Shown here one piece after another: positions 1 to 12,118 of a stretch of 64,000 nucleotides of DNA. A program made the translations under genes and the position numbers. Location: NCBI GenBank assembly GCA_036346255.1, contig CM070632.1:25322657-25386656 (forward strand), written 5' to 3'. The DNA comes from Ampelocalamus luodianensis. Its lineage: Eukaryota > Streptophyta > Magnoliopsida > Poales > Poaceae. Positions within the stretch are counted from its first letter, which is position 1; each line of letters opens with the position of its first letter. The notes under the pieces were generated by a model that did not search any database, was not told the origin of the DNA, and saw only the letters and a list, made by a program, of their open reading frames with translations.

Positions 1-2011
1 TGCCCTCGTGTCGCCCGCGTGGAGCCGTCAGCGTCCACATGCGCGCCCACGTGGTAGTCCACCGGCTCCAGATTCAACCGGCTCGGTAGACTTGGTCTAC
101 CGTGAGCCATCTCACTGACATGTGGGTCCCACATGTCGGTTTTCTTTATTTATCTTTTACGAAATTTGAGGGCTGGCGTCGTGATTGCGCAATAATCCGA
201 TTTTCTTTAGAGAAATAATTCGAAATTCGGATAATCAAATTAGGGTTTCTTTTAGATTTCCAATCTTCCAAAGCCCATAACTTTTGCATCCTAACTCCGA
301 TTGAGCCCATTCAAATTTCTAAATTTGTCTAAATTCAAGCTCTATTTATCTGAGTTTTATTTAATTTTTGGAGTTAGTTTTGCCTCTGTTATTTATTTGT
401 TTTGTTTGTTTTTGTTTCGTTTTAGTAGGCGTCGATTCGTCGGAAATTTTGTGGAAGAAGGAGCACCCCAAGATCAAGACCAGTACATAGACCTTTTCCA
501 AGGCAAGTCATACCTTTGATCATCTTGGACCCAGTTTTCAAATTACTTTGTGTTAAGTTATTGCATTCTACTTTAATTATGTATTTAAATACTTTGGGCA
601 TAGTTATTATCCAAATTGTTATCACACCTTGGCCTTGTATGTCATACTTCCTTGTCACCCTAGATTGGTTATGAGTTGATAATATTATAGCACCAACGTG
701 GGTTGGTTAGATGCGAGTACAATTTCTTAGCCATGCCACGAGTCATCATCATGTGTAAGTTGCAAATATTAATTATGACTAAGTGACTATGGAACTTCGT
801 GTAAAACTGTGTGCTATGTGTTGTTACTTCGTGATGGCATGTGTTGCACTAAAACCAACTGGGTGGTAAAGGATTTAGACTGAGGCAAGTAGTGGAGACT
901 GTGTGACATGGTGGTCTATGTGATGGGAATGATGGTCTTTGTGACTTAGTTAGAAAATGGAAGTCTTGCCTTGGTCAATTAAGGACTTAACTTTGTGCGC
1001 CATTGGCCGAGCCTTCTTGACGACCACATGCACGGTATGGGGCGGGCCTAACTTAGTAAGTTATGGATTCTCGGCATTGATGTTCGGTGGATAGGTTAGG
1101 GTGTGTGACAGGTGGAGGTGTGACTACTTGGTGGTTGCATCGCGGCACGATTCGTCTTCCGTCGGTGGTGTGTGTTATACCAATTCTATGTGAGTGGTAT
1201 AGCGGTTTGTAAGCACACCGGGAATGTCAATGTTTGAGATGAAGTTTCGAACTGTTTTGTTACGATTGGTGCTTGCTACACTAGTTGTATCTTGTGGGTA
1301 AAGTGTACAACCTCTGCAGAGTGTTAAATTAATCTATTCGAATAGCGCGTCATGATCATGGACATGCTCGGGATTTCACATGAGGGTAGTTTTCATAAAA
1401 TGTGGGAATGGGAGTGTGTGACTTTAATCATATGGCTATGTGAAATAATCTGTTTAGCTATGTGTCTTTGTGGAAACAACTGTTAAATTAATATTGTTTA
1501 TTTGTTTTGAATGATGCTTTCAATCTATTATGGTATTCAATTGCAAATGTTGTTTTTATGCAAAAGAACCACATAAGCCTTTTATTTGGAATAAGCTGCA
1601 TCTATACATTGCATTCATTTGTATGATTTGCGAGTACGATTGTGTACTCACGCTTGTTGTAAAACTTGCGCCCAAACCTCTGAGAAGAGGAGGAGTCACT
1701 TTGCTTTGAGGAGGAGTTATTTGAAGGCGATCGTTCGTTAAGTGCGGATCGATCGGTTGCTGTGGTGAATTGGTGGGATCTACGCTGGAGTTTTCCGTTC
1801 ATTCTTTGCTTTATTTCTGTTAGTACTGTGTGGCTTAATAAGTGTAAACTCCACCATAAGGTCAAAACCCTTATTTGTTATTCAAACTAATCGTTTACTT
1901 TATTTATCGCTTGTGTGGATCGATATTTACCTATGTTAACCTGTGTGCACTAGCGTGATCTGGACTAGTGCGGTATACGAGGGTTCAGTAATCGTGATGC
2001 AGGTCCCGGCA
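1..2011 (+). repeat. 5' LTR, 3' two thirds only
   Basis: The segment aligns collinearly with the 3' LTR from about 8814 to 10853, differing by scattered substitutions and small indels. It ends at ...CCCGGCA, two bases before the primer-binding site. The start of this LTR is cut by the window edge. Confidence 0.92.
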
Positions 2012-2013
2012 GG

Positions 2014-2025
2014 TGGTATCGAGCC
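2014..2025 (+). promoter_or_regulatory. Primer-binding site (initiator Met tRNA)
   Basis: TGGTATCGAGCC matches the plant tRNA-iMet complement TGGTATCAGAGC, with small differences, two bases downstream of the 5' LTR. It is the expected start site for minus-strand DNA synthesis. Confidence 0.8.
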
Positions 2026-2271
2026 ATCTTCGTATCGTAGTCTTGACCTTAGTTAGATTGGCCGTCTTTAGAGTGTCCAAACTATTTTCTAAAGGAAAAA
2101 TTAACTTGCAAAATTAATTGATTGCTTAACTCTTCTCATGTCTCTCTCGCCTCAACTTTTGCTATAATCTCTTCTCTCCCGCTGTTTTAAAGTTGCTCTT
2201 ACCTGTTAAATCTGTCTTGACAGATGCCTCGCCTCGTGAGCTATGGTGAGCACACTGGAGGTTATCTTTAG

Positions 2272-2910
2272 GGCTTTGGAAGCTGTTGCAGGTTCTTGGA
2301 GGTTTTGATCGTCCGCTGTACGTCGGCAACAAGCCGGATTGTGAATGGACGAACAGTGGGTGATTTGTCGCCTGACGATCTATGCGAGGAGGAACGACAA
2401 GGCAAGCCAACCTTCGCACGTCTCTGTGAGAAAGATCACTTGGCTGGAAGGTATCCAGGAGTCGTCGCGCTTGGCCATGCTGCGTATCTGCAACATCTAC
2501 GTCACGAGCTTGAGACACCGTCTTCCGGTTACCACGTAGCTGCGGCCGTGGACTTGCCAAAGACGCTACCCGTCCACGAAGGAGAGAGCAACGCTACAGT
2601 CGTGCACCTCGCCCAGTTCGTGGCCGCCCAGGAGGAAGCTTTGGAGAGGACCATCACGGAGTTGGATCATGTCTATGAAGCCTTGCAGAGAGCTGAAGAG
2701 AAGGTCGCCACTCTGCGGGAGATTCTCTCGACCAAGCCCCGAAGAAGAGGAAGACTTGAGAGGACTCGAAGAAGATCGAGGAAGGCCCAGTTGAGCCGAA
2801 GAAGATGCAGAGCGGAGGAGCAGTGGAGCCGTTGCAGGAATGCCTTTCTGTTGCACCGTTCGAGGCATCGAGGATCGGTTGCCAAGATGCGGCTCACTTT
2901 GAGTCTCTGA
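2272..2910 (+). other. Open frame between PBS and gag, unknown product
   Basis: About 213 codons are open in this frame between the primer-binding site and gag. There is no ATG near its 5' end, and an upstream in-frame TAG lies at 2269. The predicted protein has an acidic, leucine-rich stretch in the middle that could form a coiled coil. This is followed by a very arginine-rich tail (several RRR runs) before the stop. I do not recognise a family. Several grass gypsy elements with long LTRs carry an extra frame at this position, so it may be element-encoded, but chance openness in GC-rich leader DNA is equally possible. Confidence 0.25.
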
Positions 2911-3222
2911 CCGTCGGGAGCGCGCGCGCGGTTGTGGAGGATTCCTTGAGTAGTTGTCTTAGTTTGGTTTTGAGCTTAGCTGATTTGGTTTAGTGAGTCA
3001 CCCTTTAGGCGGTAGTTTTGTGTGCTTAGGTCGTTGTTTTCTTTTGTGTGCAGTATGAGCCGCAAAGGCCCTTAGGCATTTGTTGCAGCCATGCTAAGAC
3101 CTAAGTAATAAAGGTATTTCATTTGAGTTTCTTGGTTGTGTTTTGTTGGGTTTAACCTACCACCGCTTAGTTCTCAACTTATCTTGTGCTTGCTACCTTA
3201 TCTAACCTATGGAGCTTAGCGA

Positions 3223-4380
3223 GATGGTTCAAACTCGTCGAGGCTAGCAAGTGGTTCCGGTACCCCGACAGAGAAGCAATGAGCAACCACCGCGGAGCGA
3301 TTCATACAAGCACCCCAATTGACTTGTAAAACTTTGGAGCTTTCATGGCAAGCACGGACTCGGTGATGAACACTATGATGACTCGGATGCAAGCTATGAA
3401 CAACGAACAACAACAACAACAATCAACAAGATGGAGCCCCGGTGCTCATGGTCACCATGGACCATCAAACTTGCGAATTTATGAGGACTCGTCCACCAAC
3501 CTTTTCTCGACACGTCTCTCGGTGGAAGCGGATGATTGGCTCGAGTTATCGAAGGAAGGCGTTGATCACCCAAAGGCGATCGTGAAAAGGTTACGTATGC
3601 CACTCACGGATGGAAGGCACCGTTGTTGAATGGTGGGAGAACTTCGTGCGCCCATGAGGCGCCACAGGATATCACTGGGAAGAATTTTACTGCGACATTC
3701 CGCCGATATCACGTACTGAAGGCATTATCGATCGAAGAAGGATGAGTTCGCGCTCTCAAGCAAGGAGCTATGTCGATGTCGACTACCTCAACAAGTTTTC
3801 TCGCTAGCTCGCTATGCGCGAGAAGATGTAGCCACGGACAAGGCTCGCGAGTCGCTTTTGAAGGACTAAACACTGGCCGCAAGTCGGTTTGATCACCCAT
3901 ACTTTTCGATTTTCAAGAGCTGGTCAACAAAGCCTTTGTTTTGGAGGACAAGCGCAAGGAGGCGGAGGATAATCAGAAGCGCCGGATGGCTCGGCAAAGG
4001 AACCATCAATCACGGCGAGAGGCAAGAAACGAGTGCAAGCCGCGAGTTCAACGAGTTTCCACCGGACCGTTGAGCACTGCACCAACTTCAACCCCGCCCG
4101 GTGCCGAACTTCCGCAACCCTGCACCTGTCAACCCCAATTCAGGAAGCAACGAGAGCGCGCAAAGGTGCATTACGCTGTCGTCGGCCGAACATTTGCCAA
4201 CGATGTCGCAAAGGGGAACAATCACTCCGAGACGTTTCAACCTTGGAGCTCGCCATCAAGACACGGCGCGGGCATCAATCAAGGGCGTCACAAGTCGTCG
4301 GTCAAGCCGGAGGAGCACCACAGTCCGTGATCAGAGGCCGTGTCAACCACGTCACTCTGGAAGGAGCCCAGGAATCACCG
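3223..4380 (+). pseudogene. gag of the Tekay-like element, decayed
   Basis: An ATG at 3223 begins MVQTRRG and hits a TAG at once. Downstream, gag-like pieces continue in different frames: a segment with DDWLELSKEGVDHPK, a later WWENFVRP piece, and a basic region near 3940-4330 where the nucleocapsid should be. No complete CCHC knuckle can be read because the frame breaks there. Gag would form the virus-like particle of the element. The gene cannot give a full protein in this sequence. Confidence 0.6.
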
Positions 4381-4383
4381 GAC

Positions 4384-4620
4384 GTCGTACTGGGTAAGTT
4401 TCTGGTTAACTCAGTACCTGCATCAGTTTTGTTTGATTCTGGAGCTTCGCATTCGTTTGTTTCTGGAATGTTTGCAACCAAGAATAATTTGGAAGTTATG
4501 CAACTTAAGCATACTCTGTTAGTCCAGTCGCCTGGAGCAGAGCTAAGTACTAGAGTGGGATGTTTAGGAGCTAAGTTACTCCACCAACCTAATTGTCCTA
4601 GATACCCAAACCCTAGATGT
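4384..4620 (+). pseudogene. Aspartic protease domain of the element
   Basis: The frame encodes VLGKFLVNSVPASVLFDSGA followed by SHSFVS. The DSGA motif with following SHSF is the catalytic signature of gypsy aspartic proteases, which cut the Gag-Pol polyprotein. The frame is lost between about 4580 and 4630, upstream of the RT segment, so protease and RT are no longer in one frame. Confidence 0.8.
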
Positions 4621-4630
4621 CATTCTTGGC

Positions 4631-5530
4631 ATGGATTGGTTATCCAAGCACAAAGCCGTGCTAGATTGTGGCCGAAGAGCCGTAACAGTCGAGGATGCCA
4701 AAGGAAACAAGGTAGAGTTTCTAGCCACCTCAGTTCGTGATGGACATTTGCTAGTAAACAGTTTGAAGACCCTTTCCTTAGAAGAAGTACCAGTGGTCAG
4801 TGAATATCCAGATGTGTTTCCGGAAGAATTACCAGGAATGCCACCGGATCGTGACATTGAGTTTGTCATCGACCTAGTGCCAGGGACAGCACCGATTTCA
4901 AAGAGACCTTATCGGATGCCAGCCGATGAGTTGGTGGAGATGAAGAAGCAGATAGAAGAACTTCTTGAGAAAGGTTTCGTGAGACCTAGTTCGTCGCCAT
5001 GGGGAGCACCAGTGTTGTTTGTCAAGAAGAAAGATGGAAGTATGAGGATGTGTATTGATTACCGTTCTCTCAACGAAGTTACTATCAAGAACAAATACCC
5101 ACTACCCCGGATTGATGATCTGTTTGATCAGATGAAAGGAGCCGGATTATTCTCGAAGATCGACCTACGATCAGGTTACCACCAGCTAAAGATTTGTCCT
5201 AAGGATATACCGAAGACCGCGTTCTCAACACGGTATGGACATTATGAGTTCTTAGTCATGTCCTTTGGTCTGACTAATGCCCCTGCCTACTTCATAAACA
5301 TGATGAATAAAGTATTCATGGAATATTTGGACAAGTTCGTAGTTGTGTTCATTGATGATATTCTGGTGTACTCCAAGTCGGAGGAAGAACACGCCGAGCA
5401 CTTAAGGATAGTATTGGAAAAACTCCGAGAGCATCAGTTGTATGCCAAGTTCAGTAAGTGTGATTTTTGGAAGAAGGAAGTGGATTTCCTTGGTCACGTG
5501 ATGACGGTAGGAGTAGTGATTGACCGGTAA
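4631..5530 (+). pseudogene. Reverse transcriptase domain of the element
   Basis: A 299-codon open stretch covers the protease-RT linker and nearly all of the RT fingers and palm. Recognisable blocks in order are [72 protein letters not shown], and the catalytic FIDDILVYS, in which the usual YxDD is FIDD as in most Ty3/gypsy elements. It ends with [17 protein letters not shown] stop at 5528-5530 ends the frame just before the RNase H connection. This is the best preserved part of pol. Confidence 0.93.
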
Positions 5531-6125
5531 AGTTAAGCGATGCTACATTGGGAGCGGCCCAAGGCGTGACTCGATTCGCGATTTCTTGGGAATGGCAGGT
5601 TATTACCGCCGTTTCATCGAAGGATTCTCATCAATTGCTAAGCCTCTTACGCAATTGTTGAAGAAGGAGAAAAAGTTTACTTGGACTCCAGCCTGTGAAG
5701 AAAGTTTTCAAGAAGCAAGAAGCGTTTGACTTCACCCGATCTTTGATTCTCGCGGATATTCGCAAGGATTTGATATCTATTGTGATGCTTCGCGTCAAGG
5801 ATTAGGATGCGTCTGATGCAAGAAGGAAGAGCGATCGCCTATCGTCAAAGCGATCGAGACCCCACGAAGAGAATTACCCTACTCATGATGCGGAATTAGC
5901 TTGCGTAGTGCATGCTTTAAAGATTTGGCGTCATTACCTCATCCAGTAATCATTGTGAAGTCTACACGATCATAAGAGTCTAAAGTATATCTTCACCCGA
6001 TCGATTTGAATATGAGACAGAGAAGATGGTTAGAACTAATCAAGGATTATAATCTTGGAATCCACTACCATCCGGAAAAGCCAACGTAGTCGCAGACGCT
6101 CTAAGTCGTAAGAGTTCTTGCAATG
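5531..6125 (+). pseudogene. RT thumb and RNase H domain, heavily frameshifted
   Basis: A piece reading RDFLGMAGYYRRFIEGFSSI followed by AKPLTQLLKK marks the RT thumb, and [15 protein letters not shown], read with frame changes, marks the RNase H start. The last recognisable block encodes VADALSRKS near 6090-6117. RNase H would remove the RNA template during reverse transcription. Frame changes occur every 50 to 150 bases, and several look like lost or swapped bases compared with the usual family sequence. Confidence 0.75.
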
Positions 6126-6409
6126 CTTTGGAAGTAAAGGAAAGTTGCCGAGAACTTTATGAAGAATTTCAAAAGCTAAAGTTAGAAGTTGTGTCTGAAG
6201 GATTTGTAGCCAATCTGGAAATACAGTCTACACGGAGAAGCAAATTCGTGAAGCACAACCAAAGGATCTGTGTTGTCGGACATCAAGGTCAAAATGGCGA
6301 AGGAAATTCAAAGATTTCACCAAGGATGATCAAGACATACGGATTAATGGTCGTATTGTGTACCGGATATCGATGGTGCGAGACGATTAATCTTAAAGGA
6401 GGCCCATGA

Positions 6410-7507
6410 CTCAAAGTATTCGATTCACCCCGAAGTACCAAGATGTACCAGATATTAAGACTAAATTTTGGTGGCCAAATTTGAAGCGAGAAGTCGCGAG
6501 TTCGTTGCCTTGTGCGACACTGCCGAAAGTAAAAGCGAACACGAGACCAGCAGGTTTGTCGCAAGCGTGAAGATTCGGAATGGAAGTGGGAAGAGATCGG
6601 TATGGATTTCATTACCGGTTTACCCAAGACCCAATCGGGTTCTGATTCGATCCGGGTAATAGTCGATCGTCTAACCAAGGTCGCCCATTTCTTGCCGATC
6701 AAAACCACATACTCGGAGATCGCCTTGGAGTTGTACATGGCCGAATTGTCGGTTTGCAGTGTGCCCAAGAAGATAGTGTCGGATCGAGGATCTCGGTTCA
6801 CCTCGTTTTGGCAAAGTTTGCATGAAGCACTTTGGCACCCATCCGAATTTCGATACGCGTATCACCCACAGACAGATGGACAGACTGAAAGAGTTAATCA
6901 GATATTGGAGGATATGCTGAGAGCTTGTGCTCTAGCTAATGCTACCCGTTGGGATAAAAGTTTACCCTACGCAGAATTTTCGTACAACAACAGTTATCAA
7001 GCTAGTCTGCAGATGTCACCATTTGAAGCTTTGTACGGCCGTGCCTGCCGAACCCCGTTGAACTGGTCAGAGACAGCTGAACGATCAGTGTTCGGCCCGG
7101 ACATCATTCAAGAAGCAGAAGAGCAAGTGGCTATGATCAGAGAAAGATTGAAGATAGCTCAGTCCAGGCAGAAGAGCTATGCTGATAATCGTCGCCGTGA
7201 TCTCAGCTTTGAACCCGAGGATTTCGTTTATCTTCGAGTGACCCCGCTCAGAGGTGTCAAAAGGTTTCATGCCAAAGGGAAGCTTGCCCCTAGGTATGTT
7301 GGCCCATTCAGGATTTTGGAACGCCGTGGAGAAGTTGCTTATCAGTTGGAGCTGCCGCAGTCGTTAGCAGGAGTACACGATGTCTTTCATGTCTCGCAGT
7401 TGAAGAAGTGTCTTCATGTGCCAGAAGAGCAAGCCCCGTTGGAATCAATTGACTTGAAGGAGGATCTTACCTACAAGGAGCAACGGTCAAGATTTTGGAT
7501 GTCATGA
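6410..7507 (+). pseudogene. Integrase domain of the element
   Basis: The zinc-binding N-terminal part (6410-6560) survives only in shifted frames. From 6602 a 301-codon open stretch carries the catalytic core. It contains MDFITGLPKTQ (first Asp), IVSDRGSRFTS (second Asp) and the QTERVNQILEDML block (Glu) of the DD35E triad, then SYQASLQMSPFEALYGRACR and the C-terminal LAPRYVGPFRILERRG and GVHDVFHVSQLKKC blocks. Integrase inserts the cDNA. The frame is lost at 7505 before the chromodomain. Confidence 0.92.
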
Positions 7508-7640
7508 GCGCCTCACCGAAGCAAGACTGTTCGTTTTGCAAGGTTCAATGGAGCAACCACTCGAAGGAGAAGCAAGCGTGGGAGCGTGAAGAAGATCTGG
7601 CCGAGTTTCTAGCCTTTTCTCTAGCTAGCTTTGAATCTCT
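7455..7640 (+). pseudogene. Chromodomain at the Pol C-terminus
   Basis: After a frameshift the sequence encodes KVQWSNHSKEKQAWEREEDL, the last two strands and helix of a chromodomain, followed by AEFLAFS. The preceding TYKEQ...RFWMS reads as the first strand in the earlier frame. In chromoviruses this domain follows integrase and is thought to direct insertion to particular chromatin. It is the basis for the clade call. Confidence 0.8.
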
Positions 7641-7652
7641 GGTCGAGATTCC

Positions 7653-7665
7653 TTTAAGGGGGAGG
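7653..7665 (+). promoter_or_regulatory. Polypurine tract
   Basis: TTTAAGGGGGAGG lies directly before the 3' LTR and is the expected primer for plus-strand DNA synthesis. Confidence 0.85.
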
Positions 7666-7667
7666 TT

Positions 7668-10600
7668 TGTAACATCCCAATTTTTCGAGCTTAAAATCTT
7701 TTAATAGTTAGTAGGAAGAAAATTCACCATTTGGATTTTATTTGAATTTAATTTCAAAAGCTTAAATATTGGACTTTACAATCAAAAACATTTAATGTGA
7801 ATAATCCCAAGTGGAACAATAGCCAAAACTATTTTATTTGGGTTCTATGTGCTCAGATATATTTTCTAGATTTTTCTAGAATTTTTCTCGAGTTCATTTG
7901 CTATTTTCTATTGCTTATTTGAATTTACGTATTTTCTAAAATAGAAAAGCTATTTATAATCTCAAAATCCTCTCAGCCTAATCTTCGGCCCAACCCTATT
8001 CCATGACCGCCACGGCCGACTCATGTGTGCATGACCAGCTCACCGCGCGCGCCTCACTTTGACATGCGCCCCGCATGTCGCCCCTCTCCTCTCTCTTGGC
8101 GCCTGCGCTCGTTCTCCACCGTCCGTCGAGATGAGCGGCTAGATGCGTGAGGTAACGACGGTCGAATGTTCCTTTGATTGTGGGCGTTCGATCGATCGAA
8201 CGGTCGGATCGTGAGTCCGTTCGCGCCGCACCATTTCGCACGCGCGCCCCTAACCTTAGCCAGCGGCGTGGGTCCCACCGCCACGTCATCATCGTCTCGA
8301 GTCGGGACGGCGGGACTCCACCGCGCCCGCTTTTCTCGCTGTTCGTGCCTGGACTCTCCCAGCCTCCGAGTATAAAGGGAGGTAGCCCTCGGTCTCGCGA
8401 CTCCAACCGCGCGCCGCCGCTCGTAACCCTAACCCTAGCGCGCAAAGCTCGGAGAAGCGACTGCGCGCCGCAACTCCGACGAGCTTGTTCTCGCCGTTGG
8501 TGCCCCGCGCCTCTTAAATCGCACCCTCGGCATCACACGGGCTCCTCTACCTCCTAGTGGCCTTGGTTTCGCCGGAAGATCGCCGTAGCTCCGATCCGTC
8601 GAGCCCGAATCCTCTCGCCGCTCTTCACTCGCCGCCGGCCATCACGACGTTCCGTGCACCAATGAGCACACCGCGTGATCCTCGTGTCATCCTCTACCTC
8701 CAGTACCACCCACCGACGGTGAAACGCCGCCGTTCGCGGAACCCTCGGCCCCGAGCGCGCCGTCGTCGGGTCGGCGGCACGCCACTCGCCGCCACCTCGG
8801 CGCGTCGGCGCCAGTGCCTCGTGTCGCCGCGTGGAGCCCCGTCGGCGTCCGCGTGCGCGCCACGTGGTAGTCCACCGGCTCAGATTCAAGCGGCTCGGTG
8901 AGACTTGGTCTACCGTGAGCCATCTCAGCGACATGTGGGTCCCACATGTCGAGTTTTCTTTATTTATCTTTTCGAAATTCGAGGGTGGCGTCGTGATTGC
9001 GCAATAATCCAAATTTTTTTTAGAGAAATAATTCGGAAATTCCAAAAAATCCAAATTAGGGTTTCTTTTAGATTTCCAATCTTCCAAAGCTCATAACTTT
9101 TGCATCCTAACTCCGATTGAGCCCATTCAAATTTCTAAATTTGTCTAAATTCAAGCTCTATTTATCTCAGTTTTTATTTAATTTTTGGAGTTAGTTTTGC
9201 CTCTGTTATTTATTTGTTTTGTTTGTTTTTGTTTCGTTTGCGAGTAGACGTCGATTCGTCGGGAAATTTTGTGGAAGAAGGAGCACCCCAAGATCAAGAC
9301 CAGTACATAGACCTTTTCCAAGGCAAGTCATACCTTTGATCATCTTGGACCCAGTTTTCAAATTACTTTGTGTTAAGTTATTGCATTCTACTTTAATTAT
9401 GTATTTAAATCCTTTGGGCATAGTTATTATCCAAATTGTTATCACACCTTGGCCTTGTATGTCATACTTCCTTGTCACTCTAGATTGGTTATGAGTTGGT
9501 AATATTATAGCACCAACGTGGGTTGGTTAGATGCGAGTACAATTGCTTAGCCATGCCACGAGTCATCATGATGTGTAAGTTGCAAATATTAATTATGACT
9601 AAGTGATTATGAAACTTCGTGTAAAACTGTGTGCTATGTGTTGTTACTTCGTGATGGCATGTGTTGCACTAAAACCAACTGGGTGGTAAAGGATTTAGAC
9701 TGAGGCAAGTGGTGGAGACTGTGTGACATGGTGGTCTATGTGATGGGAATGATGGTCTTTGTGACTTAATTAGAAAATGGAAGTCTTGCCTTGGTCAATT
9801 AAGGACTTAACTTTGTGCGCCATTGAACCGAGCCTTACTGTACGACCACATGCCTGGTATGGGACGGGCCTAACTTAGTAAGTTATGGATTCTCGGCATT
9901 GATGTTCGTGTGGATAGGTTAGGGTGTGTGACAGGTGGAGGTGTGACTACTTGGTGGTTGCATCGCGGGACGATTCGTCTTTCTGTCGGCGGTGTGTGTT
10001 ATACCAATTCTATGTGAATTGGTATAGCGGTTTGTAAGCACTGCTGGGAATGTCAATGTTTGAGATGAAGTTTCAACTGTTTTGTTACAATTGGTGCTTG
10101 CTACACTAGTTGTATCTTGTGGGTAAAGTGTACAACCTCTGCAGAGTGTTAAATTAATCTATTCGAATAGCCGCGTCCGCGGTCATGGACATGCTCGGGG
10201 ATTTCACATGAGGGGTAGTTTTCATAAAATGTGGGAATGGGAGCTGTGTGACTTTAATCATATGGCTATGTGAAATAATCTATTTAGCTATGTGTCTTTG
10301 TGGAAACAACTGTTAAATTAATATTGTTTATTTGTTTTGAATGATGCTTTCAATCTATTATGGTATTCAATTGCAAATGTTGTTTTTATGCAAAAGAACC
10401 ACAGAAGCCTTTTATTTGGAATAAGCCTGCATCTATACATTGCATTCTGTGGTATGATTTGCGAGTACGGTTGTGTACTCACGCTTGTTGTAAAACTTGC
10501 GCCCAAACCTACAGAAGAGGAGGAGTCTACGCCTGCTTTCGAGGAGGAGTTCGTTGAGGCCGATCGCTCGTTAAAGTCCGGATCCCGATCGGTTGCTGTG

Positions 10601-10853
10601 GTGAATTGGTGGGATCTACGTTTGGAGTTTTCCGTTCATTCCGCTTTATTTCCTGTTAGCCCTGTGTGGCTTAATAAGTGTAAACTCGACTATAAGGTCA
10701 AAACCCTTATTTGTTATTCAAACTAATCGTTTACTTTATTTATCGCTTGTGTGGATCGATATTTACCTATGTTAACCCTGTGTGCACTAGCGTGATCCTG
10801 GACTAGTGCAGTATACACAGAGGGTTCCAGAATCGTAATTCTGGGTCCCGACA
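7668..10853 (+). repeat. 3' LTR, complete (3186 bp)
   Basis: It starts TGTAACATCCC after the polypurine tract and ends CCCGACA. The 5' part is AT-rich. A GC-rich block (about 7990-8890) contains the likely promoter, and the 3' part is collinear with 1-2011. The complete LTR differs from the partial one by many small indels as well as substitutions. Confidence 0.92.
8371..8377 (+). promoter_or_regulatory. LTR TATA box
   Basis: TATAAAG sits in the GC-rich block of the 3' LTR, the usual position for the U3 promoter of a long gypsy LTR. The transcript start would lie about 30 bases downstream. Confidence 0.5.
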
Positions 10854-11590
10854 ACCCACATATGATCCGGTCAGACTGGGTTCAAAAGTTTCCCAAAACG
10901 GAAAAGACTTGCTTCTGGAAAAAGCTGACCGCGTCGGTCAATCCGGGGTTCCGGTTTGACCGGTGAAAGAATTGTGGTTAGTGTCCGGCGTGGAAAATTA
11001 AGTAGCAAGATGCAAAAACATACCCGCATGGAAAATTAAGTAGCAAGATGCAAAAACACACTTCTATGGAAAAAGCTGACCGCAACAAGGAATCGGTGGT
11101 CCGATCAGTCGGGCCCTCCAACTGCGGTTAGCCCGGATAACATAATAGAGAGGAGTTGAAGCCAAAAAGAGTCTGTGTGAAAAAAAGGATGATCGTCCTA
11201 CTCAGACTGGGGGTCCGGTCAGTCCAATCAACAACAATGCGAAAAAGGAGCTCTCTGGAAAAAGCTGACCGCATCAATGAACCAGAGGTCCGGTCAGTCC
11301 AGCCCTCCAACTGCGGTTAGTCCATCACTAAGAACTCCAAGATTCAACCAAGTGAGTTTTGAGTATTGCGGCACACTTTGCTATCAAGCTACTAGCTGTT
11401 AATTCCTCTTCATAGTACAACTACCTACACTAGCAATTCGGTCTTTTATCCTTCACACTCTTAGGCCGGTAAAACTATGAAAAGATCATATTCGACTAGA
11501 TACCTTTGCCTTGAGCTAGATGATGTTGATATCCAATACTTGAGTGCCTTTAGTGCTCTTCATCTTTATCCAAAACTAACCCTTTCGGTC
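10854..11590. repeat. LTR-like repeat debris
   Basis: No gene is seen. The stretch repeats motifs of the form CTGGAAAAAGCTGACCGC and GGTCCGGTCAGTCC several times, and a 30-bp segment is duplicated at 10991-11020 and 11029-11058. Near 11420-11510 it shares the wording CTAGCAATTCGGTC and ATACCTTTGCCTTGAGC with the LTR family at 12589-16000, so it is probably a remnant of a related LTR. Confidence 0.5.
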
Positions 11591-11818
11591 ACTTGACAAA
11601 ACAAGTTAATTCACAATTGACGGTTGTCGTTAATTACCAAAATACTAAAATTGGACCTAGATTCTTCAATTACCATATTTTGAAAATTGTTGCAATAATC
11701 TATTACCACGCGACCTATTGCAATGACTGGATGAGAATTTTGCCAAGATTTAAATCGTTGCAACAAGTGCCTATTGCAACGATTTAAGTTGTTGCAATTT
11801 TGTGTTTCCCTTATAGTG
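11590..11818 (-). mobile_element. CACTA-like transposon end (fragment)
   Basis: Read on the minus strand from 11818, the sequence starts CACTATAAGGGAAAC. It is followed by short direct and inverted repeats of the type TTGCAACGATTTAAAT, as in the sub-terminal regions of CACTA elements. No partner end was found, so it is a fragment or a degraded element. Confidence 0.4.
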
Positions 11819-11876
11819 GATGAGGTGATTTGGATGACCATGTGATCCTAGCGTTTTCCTCATCACCAGGGAATGT

Positions 11877-12062
11877 CTACGTTGGTGGATTACCTAAAAG
11901 GAATGTGTCAACGATGGGGTCAGGACACAAGGCGTCGAATAAACGCACCTTCTCCATTTCTGACTCCAAGACGATGATGGTGCTTGCGCCGGTGAGGGCG
12001 AAGAGGTTGGCAACACTCTTGAAAAGCCTATCGTGCATGTTGTAGAAGGTGATGATGCGCTC
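11877..12062 (-). pseudogene. Type I MADS-box domain fragment
   Basis: On the minus strand an open stretch reads ITFYNMHDRLFKSVANLFAL, then TGASTIIVLES and CPDPIVDTFLLGNPP, ending at a TAG at 11877-11879. This matches the second half of the SRF-type MADS domain of plant type I factors, where a basic ITFSKRR...LFKKA helix is followed by a hydrophobic strand and a segment ending in VDRFL-like text. MADS proteins bind DNA as dimers. The expected N-terminal basic part is not found, and a MULE begins 65 bases further out (12128). I take it to be a truncated remnant. The family call rests on this one domain. Confidence 0.5.
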
Positions 12063-12118
12063 GCATCATCTTAGATGTAGCTCACACCCATACTCCTCAA
12101 CATCCTCAAATGTCGAGG

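Larger units (their letters stand above)
1..10853 (+). mobile_element. Ty3/gypsy chromodomain LTR retrotransposon (Tekay-like), 5' end outside window
   Basis: The two LTRs (1-2011 partial, 7668-10853 complete) are direct repeats. Between them lie a tRNA-iMet primer-binding site, decayed gag, protease, RT, RNase H, integrase and chromodomain, then a polypurine tract. The domain order (integrase after RT) is that of Ty3/gypsy, and the C-terminal chromodomain places it among the chromoviral clades. The integrase tail containing GVHDVFHVSQLKKC and the LTR length of about 3.2 kb fit Tekay/Del-type elements of grasses. Many frameshifts and stops show it is not autonomous as read here. The 5' target duplication lies outside the window, so it cannot be checked. 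Confidence 0.92.
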
